From Massilia sp. Se16.2.3 (GTDB lineage Bacteria; Pseudomonadota; Gammaproteobacteria; Burkholderiales; Burkholderiaceae_D), in assembly GCF_014171595.1 (NCBI RefSeq), contig NZ_CP050451.1, forward strand, positions 4,402,001-4,466,000: a DNA stretch of 64,000 nucleotides. Direction: 5' to 3'. The notes under the pieces were generated by a model. The model saw nothing but the letters and a program-made list of their open reading frames with translations, was not told the DNA's origin and made no database searches. Shown here in pieces: positions 37,233 through 47,528 of the stretch. The stretch's first letter is position 1, and each line of letters opens with the position of its first letter. The translations under genes and the position numbers were made by a program.

Positions 37233-39568
37233 TAGTTGCCCTCCCCTGCTTTTTCAACTTGGATGGCGCCGAACATCGCGCCCAGACTTGCGGTTGCCGG
37301 ATGGGCGGCGGCCACGCGCACGACGTTCGCCGGCAATCTAGCGTCGATGTCGGCGACCAGCAGCGCGCTGCCATTGCCTTGCGTGACCTTGACGACGTCG
37401 CCGGCTTTCACGCCGAGGCGTTCGGCCAGGGCGCGCGGCAGGCGTGCCAGCGGCTGCTGGCCGTCGGCCGTACGCAGCAGCGGTTCCGAGCGGCGCGCGA
37501 TGGCGTCGGCGAAATAGATCGGCACGTCGGCGAGGCGTTGCAGGCTGCCCTGCTCTTCAGAGCGTGCAGCAGCTTGCGGCGCCAGCTTGGCCACGTTGTT
37601 CAGCTTGGCCGAATGGTCCGTTACACCTTTGCCCAGCGCTTCGTCGCGGATCGATTCGGCGGTGTCGAACTCGAAGCCCGAGAGGCCGAGCAGGTTGCCC
37701 AGCACGCGCAGCACTTTCCAGGCCGGACGGGTTTCGCCCAGCGGCTTGACGGTGCCGTTGAAGCTCTGTGCACGGCCTTCGCAGTTCACAAACGTACCGG
37801 CGGTCTCGGTGAACGGCGAGATCGGCAGCAGCACGTCGGCATAGTCCATGCCGTGCTTGAACGGCGACATGGCCACGACCATCTCGGCGCCCTGCAGTGC
37901 GCCCAGGGCCTGCTGCGGGTTGGCGGCGTCGAGTTCCGGCTCGGCGTTCAGCAGCACGAAGGCTTTCTTCGGCGTGGCGAACAGGTTCTGGCTGGTGGTG
38001 GCACCGACCAGGTAGCCGCCGACGGTATTGGCCGCTTCGACGAAGGAACCGAAGCTGGCGCCGACGGCGTTGGCGATCCATTGCGCGGCGGCGTGGATTT
38101 GCGAGGCTTGCGGGTGGTGCGTGGCGGCGTTACCCAGCAGCACGGCGCCCGGCAGCTCGCTACCCACGGCAACCAGCGAAGCGGCGATGGCTTTCGCCAC
38201 GTCGCCGGCCTGCACGTTCTCGAAGCCGGCAGGGGCCTGGACCTCTTTCGCAGCGGCGACAGCCGAGACGATTTCCGACAGCGCAGCGAGCCAGTCGGTC
38301 GGCGCGGCGATCATTTTCGCGGCGGTCGGGATCAGGTTGTCCTCGTCCGAACCATGCAGGATCGACAGCTTGGCGCCGCCCTTGACTGCCTGGCGCAGGC
38401 GGGTCGCGACCAGCGGGTGATCCTTGCGCAGGAAGGAACCGATGACCAGCACGCGCTTCAGGTTCGACAGTTCGGCGATCGGCATGCCCAGCCATGGGGT
38501 GACCTGGCCGTCCAGGGCGAAATCGCTCTGGCGCAGGCGGAAGTCGACGGCATTGACGCCGAAGCCGCGCATGGCCTTGTTCAGCAGGTGCAGTTCTTCG
38601 ACGGTCGAGTGCGCGGTGGCGACCGCGGCGATGCTGTCGGCGCCGTGTTCATGGCGGATGTTGCGCAGGCCGTGGGCGACGTATTCCAGCGCCGTCTGCC
38701 AGTCGGTTTCCTGCCACTGTCCGCCCTGCTTGATCATCGGGTTGATCAGGCGGTCGGCATTGTCCAGCGCTTCGTACGAGAAGCGGTCCTTGTCGGACAG
38801 CCAGCACTCGTTGATCTTTTCGTTTTCCAGCGGCAGCACGCGCATCACTTTACCGCCCTTGACCTGGACGATCAGGTTGGTACCGAGCGAGTCGTGCGGG
38901 GAAATCGACTTGCGGCGCTGCAGTTCCCATGGACGTGCCGAGAAGCGGAAAGGTTTACTCGTCAGCGCGCCGACCGGGCACAGGTCGATCATGTTGCCCG
39001 ACACTTCAGAGTCGACGGTCTTGCCCACAAAAGTAGTGATTTCCGAATGCTCGCCGCGGCCGACCATGCCGAATTCCATGACGCCGGCCACTTCCTGGCC
39101 GAAACGCACGCAACGGGTGCACTGGATGCAGCGGGCCATCTCTTCCATCGAGATCAGCGGACCGGCTTCCTTCGGGGTGACGACGCGCTTTTCTTCCTGG
39201 TAGCGCGAGTTGCCCTTGCCGTAGCCGACGGCCAGATCCTGCAGCTGGCATTCGCCGCCCTGGTCGCAGATCGGGCAGTCCAGCGGGTGGTTAATCAGGA
39301 GGAATTCCATCACCGACTTCTGCGCCTGCACGGCCTTGTCGCTGTGGGTGCGCACGATCATGCCGGGCGAGACTGGCGTGGCGCAGGCAGGCATCGGCTT
39401 CGGTGCCTTCTCGACCTCGACCAGGCACATACGGCAGTTCGCTGCGATCGACAATTTCTTGTGATAGCAGAAGTGCGGGATATAGGTCCCGAGTTTGTTT
39501 GCGGCGTCCATCACCATGGAACCTGGTGCGACTTCGACTTTCTTGCCGTCTAATTCAATTTCAACCAT
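37232..39568 (-). CDS. nuoG: NADH-quinone oxidoreductase subunit G
   Basis: The largest peripheral-arm subunit, 778 residues. The N-terminal ferredoxin region holds the [2Fe-2S] N1b ligands ([17 protein letters not shown]...C), then [18 protein letters not shown] and [20 protein letters not shown] with a later [11 protein letters not shown] for the 4Fe-4S clusters. The large C-terminal molybdopterin-oxidoreductase-like domain carries no obvious cofactor role, as in the family. It follows nuoF by 21 bp. Confidence 0.98.
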   Translation of the reverse strand: MVEIELDGKKVEVAPGSMVMDAANKLGTYIPHFCYHKKLSIAANCRMCLVEVEKAPKPMPACATPVSPGMIVRTHSDKAVQAQKSVMEFLLINHPLDCPICDQGGECQLQDLAVGYGKGNSRYQEEKRVVTPKEAGPLISMEEMARCIQCTRCVRFGQEVAGVMEFGMVGRGEHSEITTFVGKTVDSEVSGNMIDLCPVGALTSKPFRFSARPWELQRRKSISPHDSLGTNLIVQVKGGKVMRVLPLENEKINECWLSDKDRFSYEALDNADRLINPMIKQGGQWQETDWQTALEYVAHGLRNIRHEHGADSIAAVATAHSTVEELHLLNKAMRGFGVNAVDFRLRQSDFALDGQVTPWLGMPIAELSNLKRVLVIGSFLRKDHPLVATRLRQAVKGGAKLSILHGSDEDNLIPTAAKMIAAPTDWLAALSEIVSAVAAAKEVQAPAGFENVQAGDVAKAIAASLVAVGSELPGAVLLGNAATHHPQASQIHAAAQWIANAVGASFGSFVEAANTVGGYLVGATTSQNLFATPKKAFVLLNAEPELDAANPQQALGALQGAEMVVAMSPFKHGMDYADVLLPISPFTETAGTFVNCEGRAQSFNGTVKPLGETRPAWKVLRVLGNLLGLSGFEFDTAESIRDEALGKGVTDHSAKLNNVAKLAPQAAARSEEQGSLQRLADVPIYFADAIARRSEPLLRTADGQQPLARLPRALAERLGVKAGDVVKVTQGNGSALLVADIDARLPANVVRVAAAHPATASLGAMFGAIQVEKAGEGN

Positions 39569-39589
39569 TTGATCGTTACCTGACGGGGC

Positions 39590-40885
39590 TTAAAGGTAGG
39601 TGGGCACGAGGCATTGCTTGTGCTCGATGTGATGAATGAATTCCTCACGGAAGTTCTTGATCATGGCTTCCACAGGCATCGCGGCGGCTTCGCCGAGCGC
39701 GCAAATGGTACGGCCCTTGATGTTGAACGCCACATTGTTCAGGAGTTCGATGTCTTCCGGACGGCCTTGTCCGTTTTCGATACGGTGCACCATGCGGTAC
39801 AGCCAGCCGGTGCCTTCGCGGCAGGGCGTGCACTGGCCGCAGGACTCTTCGTAATAGAAATAGGACAGGCGCAGCAGCGACTTGACCATGCAGCGGGTCT
39901 CGTCCATGACGATGACGGCGCCGGAACCGAGCATCGAGCCCGCTTTCGCGATCGAATCATAGTCCATGTCGGTTTCCATCATGACTTCGCCACGAATCAC
40001 CGGTGCCGACGAACCGCCTGGAATCACGGCCTTGATCTTCTTGCCGCCGCGCATGCCGCCGGCCAGCTCGAGCAGCTTGGCGAACGGCGTGCCCAGCGGG
40101 ATCTCGTAGTTGCCTGGACGCTCGACGTCGCCCGAGATCGAGAAGATCTTGGTGCCGCCGTTGTTCGGCTTGCCCATGCCCATGTAGTTCTCCGGGCCGA
40201 CGTTCATGATGAACGGCACGGCGGCGAAGGTCTCGGTGTTGTTGATCGTGGTCGGCTTGCCGTACAGGCCGAACGAGGCCGGGAACGGCGGCTTGAAGCG
40301 CGGCTGGCCTTTTTTACCCTCGAGCGACTCCAGCAGCGCGGTTTCTTCGCCGCAGATGTAGGCGCCGTAACCGTGGGCGGCGTGCAGCTGGAAGCTGAAG
40401 GTCGAACCCATGATGTTATCGCCCAGGAAGCCGGCGGCACGCGCCTCTTCCAGCGCTTCTTCGAAACGCAGGTATTCCTGGAAGATCTCGCCGTGGATGT
40501 AGTTGTAGCCCACGGTGATGCCCATCGCGTAGGCGCCGATGGCCATGCCTTCGATCAGCGCATGGGGGTTATAACGGATGATGTCGCGGTCCTTGAACGT
40601 GCCCGGCTCGCCTTCGTCGGTATTGCAGACGAGGTATTTCTGGCCCGGGAACTGGCGCGGCATGAAGCTCCACTTCAGGCCGGTCGGGAAACCGGCGCCG
40701 CCGCGGCCGCGCAGGCCCGAGGCCTTCAGGTCGGCAATGACCTGTTCCTGGGTGATGCCGCCTTCGAGGATACGGCGCAGGGCCGAGTAGCCGCCGCGCT
40801 TCACGTAATCGTCGAGACGCCAGTTGTCGCCGTTCAGATCCTTCAGGATCAGCGGATTGATGTGACGGTCATGCAGGCTGGTCAT
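39590..40885 (-). CDS. nuoF: NADH-quinone oxidoreductase subunit F
   Basis: The NADH-oxidising subunit of 431 residues with FMN and cluster N3. FMN/NADH site: [18 protein letters not shown] and [19 protein letters not shown]. The iron-sulfur ligands are [13 protein letters not shown] plus a later Cys in [14 protein letters not shown]. Its start overlaps the nuoE stop by 4 bp. Confidence 0.98.
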   Translation of the reverse strand: MTSLHDRHINPLILKDLNGDNWRLDDYVKRGGYSALRRILEGGITQEQVIADLKASGLRGRGGAGFPTGLKWSFMPRQFPGQKYLVCNTDEGEPGTFKDRDIIRYNPHALIEGMAIGAYAMGITVGYNYIHGEIFQEYLRFEEALEEARAAGFLGDNIMGSTFSFQLHAAHGYGAYICGEETALLESLEGKKGQPRFKPPFPASFGLYGKPTTINNTETFAAVPFIMNVGPENYMGMGKPNNGGTKIFSISGDVERPGNYEIPLGTPFAKLLELAGGMRGGKKIKAVIPGGSSAPVIRGEVMMETDMDYDSIAKAGSMLGSGAVIVMDETRCMVKSLLRLSYFYYEESCGQCTPCREGTGWLYRMVHRIENGQGRPEDIELLNNVAFNIKGRTICALGEAAAMPVEAMIKNFREEFIHHIEHKQCLVPTYL

Positions 40886-41370
40886 TGCTTCTGTTCCTTC
40901 AATTCATCCACCAGGGCGTCGATCTTCTCGTTGCTCATGAACGAGCACATGCGGTGGTTATTCACCAGCATGACCGGCGCATCGCCGCAGGCGCCCATGC
41001 ACTCGCCCTCGAGGACGGTAAACTGGCCGTCTTCGGTGGTGCTGCGGAACTCGACGCCGAGCTTGTCCTTCAGGTGCTTGGCGGCGCGCTCGCCACCGGA
41101 CAGGGCGCACGGCAGGTTGGTGCACACGGTGATCTTGTGCTTGCCGACCGGGCGGATGTTGTACATGTTGTAGAAGGTCGCCACTTCCTGCACGGCGATC
41201 GCCGGCATGCCGATGTAGTCGGCGACTTCCTGCATGGTTTCGGGCGACAGCCAGCCCAGTTCGACCTGGGCGTGGGCCAGCGCGGCCATCACGGCGCTCT
41301 GGCGCTGGTCGGCCGGGTACTTGGCCAGCTCGCGATCGATTTTTTTATAGCACTGCTCGGATAACAACAT
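40882..41370 (-). CDS. nuoE: NADH-quinone oxidoreductase subunit E
   Basis: A thioredoxin-like [2Fe-2S] subunit of 162 residues carrying N1a. The four cysteines are seen in [12 protein letters not shown] and [11 protein letters not shown]. The helical N-terminal part ([20 protein letters not shown]) is normal. It follows nuoD by 21 bp. Confidence 0.97.
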   Translation of the reverse strand: MLLSEQCYKKIDRELAKYPADQRQSAVMAALAHAQVELGWLSPETMQEVADYIGMPAIAVQEVATFYNMYNIRPVGKHKITVCTNLPCALSGGERAAKHLKDKLGVEFRSTTEDGQFTVLEGECMGACGDAPVMLVNNHRMCSFMSNEKIDALVDELKEQKQ

Positions 41371-41391
41371 AATCTTTTCTGCCTTTGAGCT

Positions 41392-42645
41392 TTATCGGTC
41401 AATAGAGCCGAACACGATGTCCTGGGTACCGATGATCGTGACGGCGTCGGCGATCATGTGGCCGCGTGCCATCTCGTCCAGGCTCTGCAGGTGCGCATAG
41501 TCGGGCGTGCGGATCTTCAGGCGGTAGGGCTTGTTGGCGCCGTCGGAGACGATGTAGATGCCGAACTCGCCCTTCGGGTGCTCGATGGCGGCATACGCCT
41601 CGCCTTCGGGCACGTGGAAGCCTTCGGTAAACAGCTTGAAGTGGTGGATCAGCGATTCCATGTTCGACTTCATGTCTTCGCGCGCAGGCGGGACGATCTT
41701 GTAGTTGTCGATCATCACCGGGCCCTGGTTCGCACGCAGCCAGGTCACGCACTGCTTGATGATGCGGTTCGACTGGCGCATCTCTTCCACGCGGACCAGG
41801 TAGCGGTCGTAGGAGTCGCCGTTGGTGCCGACCGGGATATCGAAGTCGAGGCGGTCGTAGACTGCGTACGGCTGGGTCTTGCGCAGGTCCCAGGCCACGC
41901 CCGAACCGCGCAGCATGGCGCCGGTGAAGCCCATGGCTTTCGCGTCTTCCGGCGACACCACGCCGATGCCGACGGTACGCTGCTTCCAGATACGGTTATC
42001 GGTCAGCAGGGTCTCGTATTCGTCGACATAGCCGTCGAAGCGCTTGGTGAAGGACTCGATGAAGTCGAGCACCGAACCCTGGCGGTCTTCGTTGAGCTGG
42101 TCGATCGCCTTCTTGCTGCGAATGATCGATTCCTTGTGCTTCGGCATGAAGTCCGGCAGGTCGCGATACACGCCGCCCGGGCGATAGTATGCCGCGTGCA
42201 TGCGTGCACCCGAAACAGCTTCGTAGACGTCGAACAGGTCTTCGCGGTCGCGGAAGGCGTACAGGAACGGGCCCATCGCACCGATGTCGAGCGCGTGCGC
42301 GCCCAGCCACATCAGGTGGTTCAGCAAACGGGTGATCTCGTCGAACATGACGCGGATGTACTGGGCGCGCAGCGGTGCTTCGATGCCCAGCAGCTTTTCC
42401 ACCGCCAGCACATAGCCGTGCTCGTTGCACATCATCGACACGTAGTCGAGGCGGTCCATGTAGGGCACGGACTGCAGGTAGGTACGGGTCTCGGCCAGTT
42501 TCTCGGTGCCGCGGTGCAGCAGGCCAATGTGCGGGTCGGCACGCTGGATCACTTCGCCGTCCAGTTCCAGGACCAGGCGCAGCACGCCGTGCGCTGCCGG
42601 GTGCTGCGGACCAAAGTTCAGGGTGTAATTCTTAAGCTCAGCCAT
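41392..42645 (-). CDS. nuoD: NADH-quinone oxidoreductase subunit D
   Basis: A peripheral-arm subunit of 417 residues, related to hydrogenase large subunits, forming the quinone cavity with NuoB. It starts [20 protein letters not shown], with later [20 protein letters not shown] and [14 protein letters not shown], and ends near DIVFGSIDR. The gene is separate from nuoC, sharing one base (42645), unlike the fused NuoCD of enteric bacteria. Confidence 0.98.
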   Translation of the reverse strand: MAELKNYTLNFGPQHPAAHGVLRLVLELDGEVIQRADPHIGLLHRGTEKLAETRTYLQSVPYMDRLDYVSMMCNEHGYVLAVEKLLGIEAPLRAQYIRVMFDEITRLLNHLMWLGAHALDIGAMGPFLYAFRDREDLFDVYEAVSGARMHAAYYRPGGVYRDLPDFMPKHKESIIRSKKAIDQLNEDRQGSVLDFIESFTKRFDGYVDEYETLLTDNRIWKQRTVGIGVVSPEDAKAMGFTGAMLRGSGVAWDLRKTQPYAVYDRLDFDIPVGTNGDSYDRYLVRVEEMRQSNRIIKQCVTWLRANQGPVMIDNYKIVPPAREDMKSNMESLIHHFKLFTEGFHVPEGEAYAAIEHPKGEFGIYIVSDGANKPYRLKIRTPDYAHLQSLDEMARGHMIADAVTIIGTQDIVFGSIDR

Positions 42646-43238
42646 TATTTCATCCCGTAGGTTTCTTCGCGGATCACGCGCGGGATGTTCTCACGCGGCT
42701 CGATCGTCACGGGTTGGTAGATCACGCGCTTCTGCTCGGGGTCGTAGCGCATTTCGACGTAACCCGAGATCGGGAAGTCCTTGCGGAACGGGTGGCCGAT
42801 GAAGCCATAGTCGGTCAGGATGCGGCGCAGGTCGCCGTGACCGTCGAACAGGATGCCGAACAGGTCGAACGCTTCGCGCTCGTACCAGTTGGCGGCACGC
42901 CAGATGCCGGTGATCGATGCGATCAGGGGCATGTCGTCGTCCGGGCAGAAAGTACGCACGCGCACGCGCCAGTTATTGGCCAGCGACAGCAGGTGCACGA
43001 CGACCGCGTAGCGCGGGCCGTCGTAAGTACCTTCCCCATATTGGGAGTAGTCGACGCCGCACAAGTCGATCATTTCCTCGAATGCGAGCGAAGGATCGTC
43101 GCGCAGGGTCTGCATCGCTTGCGCATAGTCGGCGGCCTTGACCACCACGGTCACTTCGCCAAGCGCCGCGCTAATGGCGGCGCCCTCGCCCAGTGCTTTT
43201 TCCAGGGCGAGTTGGAGGGCTTCGATTTTCGTTGTCAT
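42645..43238 (-). CDS. nuoC: NADH-quinone oxidoreductase subunit C
   Basis: A 197-residue subunit of the connecting part of complex I. The family signature [20 protein letters not shown] is present, followed by [19 protein letters not shown]. The start MTTKIEALQ at 43238 is chosen; upstream sequence in the same frame overlaps nuoB and is not protein-like. It follows nuoB by 16 bp. Confidence 0.97.
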   Translation of the reverse strand: MTTKIEALQLALEKALGEGAAISAALGEVTVVVKAADYAQAMQTLRDDPSLAFEEMIDLCGVDYSQYGEGTYDGPRYAVVVHLLSLANNWRVRVRTFCPDDDMPLIASITGIWRAANWYEREAFDLFGILFDGHGDLRRILTDYGFIGHPFRKDFPISGYVEMRYDPEQKRVIYQPVTIEPRENIPRVIREETYGMK

Positions 43239-43254
43239 GGTGAACCCGGCTGTG

Positions 43255-43734
43255 TTAACGCGCGATGGTGTTGGTGCGCTTGATCTTGTTCTGCAGCTGC
43301 ATGATTCCGTACAGCAGGGCTTCGGCGGTCGGCGGGCAGCCCGGCACGTACACGTCGACCGGCACGATGCGGTCGCAGCCACGCACCACCGAGTACGAGT
43401 AGTGGTAGTAGCCGCCGCCGTTGGCGCAGGAACCCATCGAGATGACCCAGCGCGGCTCGGCCATCTGGTCGTAGACCTTGCGCAGTGCCGGTGCCATCTT
43501 GTTGCACAGCGTGCCGGCCACGATCATCACGTCGGACTGGCGTGGCGATGGACGGAACACAATGCCAAAGCGGTCGAGGTCATAGCGGGCTGCGCCCACA
43601 TGCATCATCTCGACCGCGCAACAGGCCAGGCCAAACGTCATCGGGAACATCGATCCCGTGCGCGCCCAGTTGATCAGCTTATCGGCTGTGGTGGTAATGA
43701 AACCTTCGTTTAAGACGCCTTCATGAATAGCCAT
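43255..43734 (-). CDS. nuoB: NADH-quinone oxidoreductase subunit B
   Basis: A 159-residue subunit carrying the terminal cluster N2 next to the quinone. The unusual tandem cysteine motif is in [11 protein letters not shown], with further ligands in [11 protein letters not shown] and [15 protein letters not shown]. It follows nuoA by 3 bp. Normal length. Confidence 0.98.
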   Translation of the reverse strand: MAIHEGVLNEGFITTTADKLINWARTGSMFPMTFGLACCAVEMMHVGAARYDLDRFGIVFRPSPRQSDVMIVAGTLCNKMAPALRKVYDQMAEPRWVISMGSCANGGGYYHYSYSVVRGCDRIVPVDVYVPGCPPTAEALLYGIMQLQNKIKRTNTIAR

Positions 43735-43737
43735 GGC

Positions 43738-44097
43738 TTATTCCCAATCAAGGGCACCTTTCTTCCAGATGTACCAGAACCCGACGACGAACTCGGCGAT
43801 GAACACCATCATCGTCACGAAACCGGTCCAGCCCAGTTCGCGCATCGAGACGCCCCATGGGAAGAAGAATGCCGTTTCCAGATCAAACAAAATAAAGAGG
43901 ATCGCCACGAGATAGTAGCGAACGTCGAACTTCATGCGCGCGTCTTCGAAGGCTTCGAAGCCGCATTCGTAGGGGGAGAGTTTTGCCGCATCAGGGCGAT
44001 TCGGACCGAGCAGGTAGCCGAGCACCTGGGGCGCGACACCAACGCCGACACCGATCAGGATGAAGAGAAGAACGGGGAAGTAATTTTCGAGGTTCAC
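43738..44097 (-). CDS. nuoA: NADH-quinone oxidoreductase subunit A
   Basis: The first gene of the complex I operon: 119 residues with three membrane helices and the conserved loop [20 protein letters not shown]. Upstream, 132 bp separate it from the terminator of the tRNA-Leu gene, so the nuo promoter should lie in 44098-44229. I could not pick a convincing -35/-10 pair there. Confidence 0.97.
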   Translation of the reverse strand: MNLENYFPVLLFILIGVGVGVAPQVLGYLLGPNRPDAAKLSPYECGFEAFEDARMKFDVRYYLVAILFILFDLETAFFFPWGVSMRELGWTGFVTMMVFIAEFVVGFWYIWKKGALDWE

Positions 44098-44229
44098 GAT
44101 GGAGCCTATTTGAACGATCGGTTAATGAAACCACTGCATGCCTGCAGCGCCGTATCGCGCAATCCTGGCTGTAAAGCACCCGCCACGGAGCACTTGGCCT
44201 GCCACCAGGACCGTACGACTGATCCTCGT

Positions 44230-44283
44230 AAAAAAGCCAGCTCAGGCATGAGAGCAATCGCTCGTTTGCCCTTGCTGGCTTTT
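44230..44283 (-). terminator. Rho-independent terminator after tRNA-Leu
   Basis: On the minus strand a 10-bp stem AAAAGCCAGC/GCTGGCTTTT (44283-44274 with 44241-44232) encloses a 32-base loop and ends in six T (44235-44230). It starts 9 bp past the tRNA 3' end and separates tRNA transcription from the nuo operon. Confidence 0.75.
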
Positions 44284-44291
44284 CTGTATCT

Positions 44292-44376
44292 TGGTGCCGA
44301 CGGCGAGACTCGAACTCGCACAGCTTGCGCCACTACCCCCTCAAGATAGCGTGTCTACCAATTTCACCACGTCGGC
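44292..44376 (-). tRNA. tRNA-Leu (anticodon GAG)
   Basis: An 85-base gene on the minus strand with encoded CCA. The acceptor stem begins GCCGACG and pairs with CGTCGGC before A-CCA. D-loop GTGAAATTGGTAGAC, anticodon stem CTATC/GGTAG around loop TTGAGGG (anticodon GAG, reading CUC), a class II variable arm, and T-loop GTTCGAGTC are all present. It lies between secG and nuoA, a common arrangement in the order. Confidence 0.95.
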
Positions 44377-44751
44377 TGGAGACCAGTATTCTACCCTGCC
44401 TTAGCACCTTTTTTCAATGCACAAATTGAGGCGTCGCAAGGAAAAACAGGGAATTTTTCAAACTTTCTTCCGTGCAGCCGTCAAAACCACGGCGGAAGGG
44501 GCTTGAACACCGGATAAACGCCCAGTTGAGGGCGTCAGCCGGGTACTACAAGGAGGAAACGAGGCGGCTCGACCTGTTTACTCCACGGCCTTGCGGCCGG
44601 TTTTGCCTGCGGTGCGGGGCGGGGCTGGGGCGAACCGACCTGCGGTCCGTGCTCCTGCAGGCACCCTGCCTTCCACACCTTGCTGCGATATTGCTTACTG
44701 CGCGCTCGCCCCGGGCGCAGCATCAGGCCAGGGCGAACGAACCATCTGGAA
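44377..44751. other. Intergenic region between tRNA-Leu and secG
   Basis: Apart from the tRNA promoter I see no gene. The part near 44402-44470 is AT-rich and 44520-44735 is GC-rich without coding character on either strand. A short CGCCC/GGGCG hairpin lies near 44519-44535. No clear T-rich terminator for secG was found. Confidence 0.5.
44388..44417 (-). promoter_or_regulatory. Sigma-70 promoter for tRNA-Leu
   Basis: On the minus strand TTGAAA (44417-44412) and TAGAAT (44393-44388) are 18 bp apart. Both boxes are close to consensus and would start transcription a few bases before the tRNA 5' end at 44376. Confidence 0.65.
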
Positions 44752-45216
44752 TTACTGCTGCGTAGCCGGAGCTGCCGGAGCAGCTGGCGCCGGTGCGCTC
44801 TGCGCAGGCGCGGCCGGCACCTCGCTCGCCGGGGCGACAGGCACGCCGGCGGTTGGGGACGGGGCGGTCGTGGCAGGTGCCGTCGTGGCGGGAACATTCG
44901 CGCCGCCAGGTGCCGGCACGCCATTGCCTGGCTGAGCCATGCGCTCCATCACGCCGCCGCTCGGTGCTGCGCCCGTGCGGTTGTTGGCCATCGAAGCCAG
45001 GCCGAGGGTCGACGCGAAGAAGATCGCGGCGGCCAGGGCGGTCGACTTCGACAGGAAGTTCGACGAACCGCTGGCGCCGAACAGGCTGCCCGATGCACCG
45101 GAGCCGAAAGCGGCACCCATGTCGGCGCCCTTGCCATGCTGCAGCAGCACCAGGCCGATGATGGCCAGGGCGGAGATGACCTGCACGATCACTACGAGAT
45201 TGAACAACACGTTCAT
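44752..45216 (-). CDS. secG: Preprotein translocase subunit SecG
   Basis: About 154 residues from MNVLFNLVVIVQVISALAII. The core (residues 1-75) has two membrane helices around LLQHGKGADMGAAFGSGASG and SSNFLSKSTALAAAIFFAST, diagnostic of SecG in the Sec translocon. The last 70 residues are an Ala/Pro/Thr-rich tail, longer than in E. coli SecG and common in Burkholderiales. The frame is open further upstream, but the ATG at 45216 fits the family. It lies 76 bp after tpiA. Confidence 0.95.
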   Translation of the reverse strand: MNVLFNLVVIVQVISALAIIGLVLLQHGKGADMGAAFGSGASGSLFGASGSSNFLSKSTALAAAIFFASTLGLASMANNRTGAAPSGGVMERMAQPGNGVPAPGGANVPATTAPATTAPSPTAGVPVAPASEVPAAPAQSAPAPAAPAAPATQQ

Positions 45217-45292
45217 ACCAGTTCCATTCCAAGTTGTACTACGTTGCAAATTCTTTTCAGGCGGCACCTTGGGTGGCGCCTCGGGTCATGCT

Positions 45293-46036
45293 TCAGGCAG
45301 CGTTGACGATCGCCAGGAAATCCGCCGCCTTCAGCGCGGCGCCGCCGATCAGGCCGCCGTCGATGTCGGCTTGCGCCATCAGTTCGGCCGCGTTCTCCGG
45401 CTTCATGCTGCCGCCGTACAGGATCGCGACCTGCGCCGCCGCCTCGCTGCGCTGGCGCAGCTGGGCGCGCAGTTGCGCATGCACTTCCTGGGCCATGGCC
45501 GGCGTGGCCGTCTTGCCGGTGCCGATCGCCCATACGGGTTCGTAGGCCACCACGATACGCGCGACAGACGCTTCGTCAAGCAGTTCGAGCACTGCCGACA
45601 GCTGGCGATTGACGACGGCGGTAGTCTGGCCTGCTTCGCGCTCTTCCAGGGTTTCGCCGACGCACACGATCGGGGTCAGGCCGGCTTCGAGGGCTGCAAG
45701 CGCCTTCTGCGCCACCAATTGATCGCTCTCGCCATGGTAGGCGCGGCGTTCCGAGTGGCCGACGATGACGTAGCGGCAAGCGAAATCGACCAGCATCGAC
45801 GCGGCGACTTCGCCCGTATAGGCACCGCTGGCGTGCTTCGACACATCCTGCGCACCCCATGCGAGGGGCGTGCCGGCAAGGGTGTCGGCACATTGCTGCA
45901 GATAGGGAGCGGGAACGCAGACCGCGCAGGCCGCCTTCGCGCCTTCGAGTCCAGCGACGATTCCAGCGAGCAGCGACGCATTGTTCGCGCGGCTGCCATT
46001 CATCTTCCAGTTACCTACGACGAGCTTGGGACGCAT
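45293..46036 (-). CDS. tpiA: Triose-phosphate isomerase
   Basis: A glycolytic TIM-barrel enzyme of 247 residues interconverting dihydroxyacetone phosphate and glyceraldehyde 3-phosphate. N-terminal VVGNWKMNG gives catalytic Asn and Lys. The His is in [15 protein letters not shown], the catalytic Glu in [17 protein letters not shown], and the phosphate loop in [12 protein letters not shown] and [12 protein letters not shown] strong promoter lies just upstream. tpiA-secG adjacency is common in proteobacteria. Confidence 0.98.
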   Translation of the reverse strand: MRPKLVVGNWKMNGSRANNASLLAGIVAGLEGAKAACAVCVPAPYLQQCADTLAGTPLAWGAQDVSKHASGAYTGEVAASMLVDFACRYVIVGHSERRAYHGESDQLVAQKALAALEAGLTPIVCVGETLEEREAGQTTAVVNRQLSAVLELLDEASVARIVVAYEPVWAIGTGKTATPAMAQEVHAQLRAQLRQRSEAAAQVAILYGGSMKPENAAELMAQADIDGGLIGGAALKAADFLAIVNAA

Positions 46037-46062
46037 ATTACCCCACAGTCAAATAACCCGCT

Positions 46063-46091
46063 ATTCTAGCTGCCGTTCAGGGGTCGGTCAA
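46063..46091 (-). promoter_or_regulatory. Sigma-70 promoter for tpiA-secG
   Basis: TTGACC (46091-46086) and TAGAAT (46068-46063) lie 17 bp apart on the minus strand. The expected start near 46056 gives a leader of about 20 nt with a GGGG ribosome site before the tpiA ATG at 46036. Confidence 0.65.
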
Positions 46092-46190
46092 ACTATGGCT
46101 GAGCAAGCGTATTACAAAGGCGTCAATGAGATCCCGAATTCCGGGACGGCCGATCGAGGCCGCCCTAAAACAGGACAGGCGGCACTTGCC

Positions 46191-46226
46191 GTAGGGTGGA
46201 CTCTCGAGTCCACGCGGTCTCACCGC
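46191..46226. repeat. REP-like element with two hairpins
   Basis: GTAGGGTGGACTC and GAGTCCACGC form a near-perfect hairpin with a 2-base loop, followed at once by GCGGT-CTC-ACCGC. The start resembles the element at 26515-26544. It lies after the end of the quinone oxidoreductase gene (46279, minus strand). It is a likely member of a dispersed intergenic repeat family. Confidence 0.6.
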
Positions 46227-46278
46227 ATGCAGATGGCAGCGCGGCCACCGGCCAATGTCGTTCGCGTACCCGCCAGCC

Positions 46279-47259
46279 TCACACCACCTGCAACACGATC
46301 TTTCCCACATGCGTGCTCGACTCCATCAGCGCATGCGCCGCCGCGGCTTCCTCCAGCGGGAAGGTCTTGTAGATCACCGGCTTGATCCGGCCCTGCTCGA
46401 TCAACGGCCATGCCCGCTCGCGCAGTTTCTGCGCGATCGCCGCCTTGAACGCCACCGGCCGCGGCCGTAGCGTCGAGCCGCTGATGGAGAGGCGCCGGCG
46501 CAGCACCTGGCCCAGGTCGACGTTTGCCTTCGCCCCGCCCAGCAGCGCGATCAGCGCGATGCGGCCGTCGTCGGCCAGGCAGTCGATCTCGCGCGCCACG
46601 TAGTCGCCCGCCACCATGTCGAGCACGACGTCCACGCCACGCCCGCCGGTCAGGTCCTTGACGACGGCAACGAAGTCTTCATTCCGGTAATTGATGCCGC
46701 GCTCGGCGCCGAGTGCTTCACAGGCGCGGCATTTCTCATCGCTGCCGGCAGTGGCAAATACCCGGTGGCCAAGGGCACTGGCGAGCTGAATCGCAGTCAC
46801 GCCGATGCCGGAAGTACCGCCCTGCACCAGCAGCGTCTCGCCCTCGGAGAGTCCCGCGCGGTCGAACACATTGGTCCACACGGTAAAGAAGGTTTCCGGA
46901 AGCGAGGCGGCCTCGACGGCGCTGAGTCCGCCTGGCACCGGCAGGCACTGTGCCAAGGGCGCGGCGCAATACTCGGCATAGCCGCCGCCCTGCACCAGCG
47001 CGCATACCATGTCGCCCTTCGCGAAGCCGCTGCCGGCAAGAATGCCGTCGACGATCTCGCCCGCCACTTCCAGCCCCGGCAGGTCGGATGCACCCGGCGG
47101 CACCGGATAGTGGCCGAGGCGCTGCAGCACGTCGGGACGGTTGATGCCGGCCGCATGCACGCGGATCAGGATCTCGCCATCCTTCAGAACCGGCAGGGGC
47201 CGCTCGCAGGGCTGCAGGACCTCGGGTTTGCCGGGCTGGGTGATTTCGATTGCGCGCAT
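46279..47259 (-). CDS. Zinc-free NAD(P)H quinone oxidoreductase (PIG3-like MDR family)
   Basis: A cytosolic enzyme of 326 residues from MRAIEITQPG (ATG at 47259 with GGAG upstream). Family marks are AAGINRPDVLQRLGHYPVPP, the medium-chain reductase substrate domain, and the NADPH-binding LLVQGGTSGIGVTAIQLA. The zinc ligands of alcohol dehydrogenases are missing, as in quinone oxidoreductases of the PIG3 group, which reduce quinones by one electron. It is divergent from the SGNH esterase gene. Confidence 0.92.
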   Translation of the reverse strand: MRAIEITQPGKPEVLQPCERPLPVLKDGEILIRVHAAGINRPDVLQRLGHYPVPPGASDLPGLEVAGEIVDGILAGSGFAKGDMVCALVQGGGYAEYCAAPLAQCLPVPGGLSAVEAASLPETFFTVWTNVFDRAGLSEGETLLVQGGTSGIGVTAIQLASALGHRVFATAGSDEKCRACEALGAERGINYRNEDFVAVVKDLTGGRGVDVVLDMVAGDYVAREIDCLADDGRIALIALLGGAKANVDLGQVLRRRLSISGSTLRPRPVAFKAAIAQKLRERAWPLIEQGRIKPVIYKTFPLEEAAAAHALMESSTHVGKIVLQVV

Positions 47260-47528
47260 GGTTCGGCTCCATGAAAAAGCGCCATTGTACGTCAGCCTTT
47301 TCCCCGCCGTTTTCGTTGCTGAGCAACCACTTCCGAGCTCCTCTATTTCCAATTCCTGTGCTCAAACGCAAGCAAATGCTTTGACGCATGAGCTTTTTGG
47401 GGAACTTTAGAGCTGGCACAACGAACTCGACTGTAACCACCTTGTCGCCCCTATTCGCGCCGCATAGATTGGAGGACGCGAGCTCAGGCATACGAGCCGT
47501 CCCGACCAACCATCGAAGGAGCGAGATC

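Noticed and set aside
29354..42660. Very long open frames on the plus strand opposite the nuo genes
   Set aside because: They are antisense shadows of GC-rich genes, rich in His, Gln, Arg and Asp with no domain sense; the minus-strand proteins are unmistakable complex I subunits.
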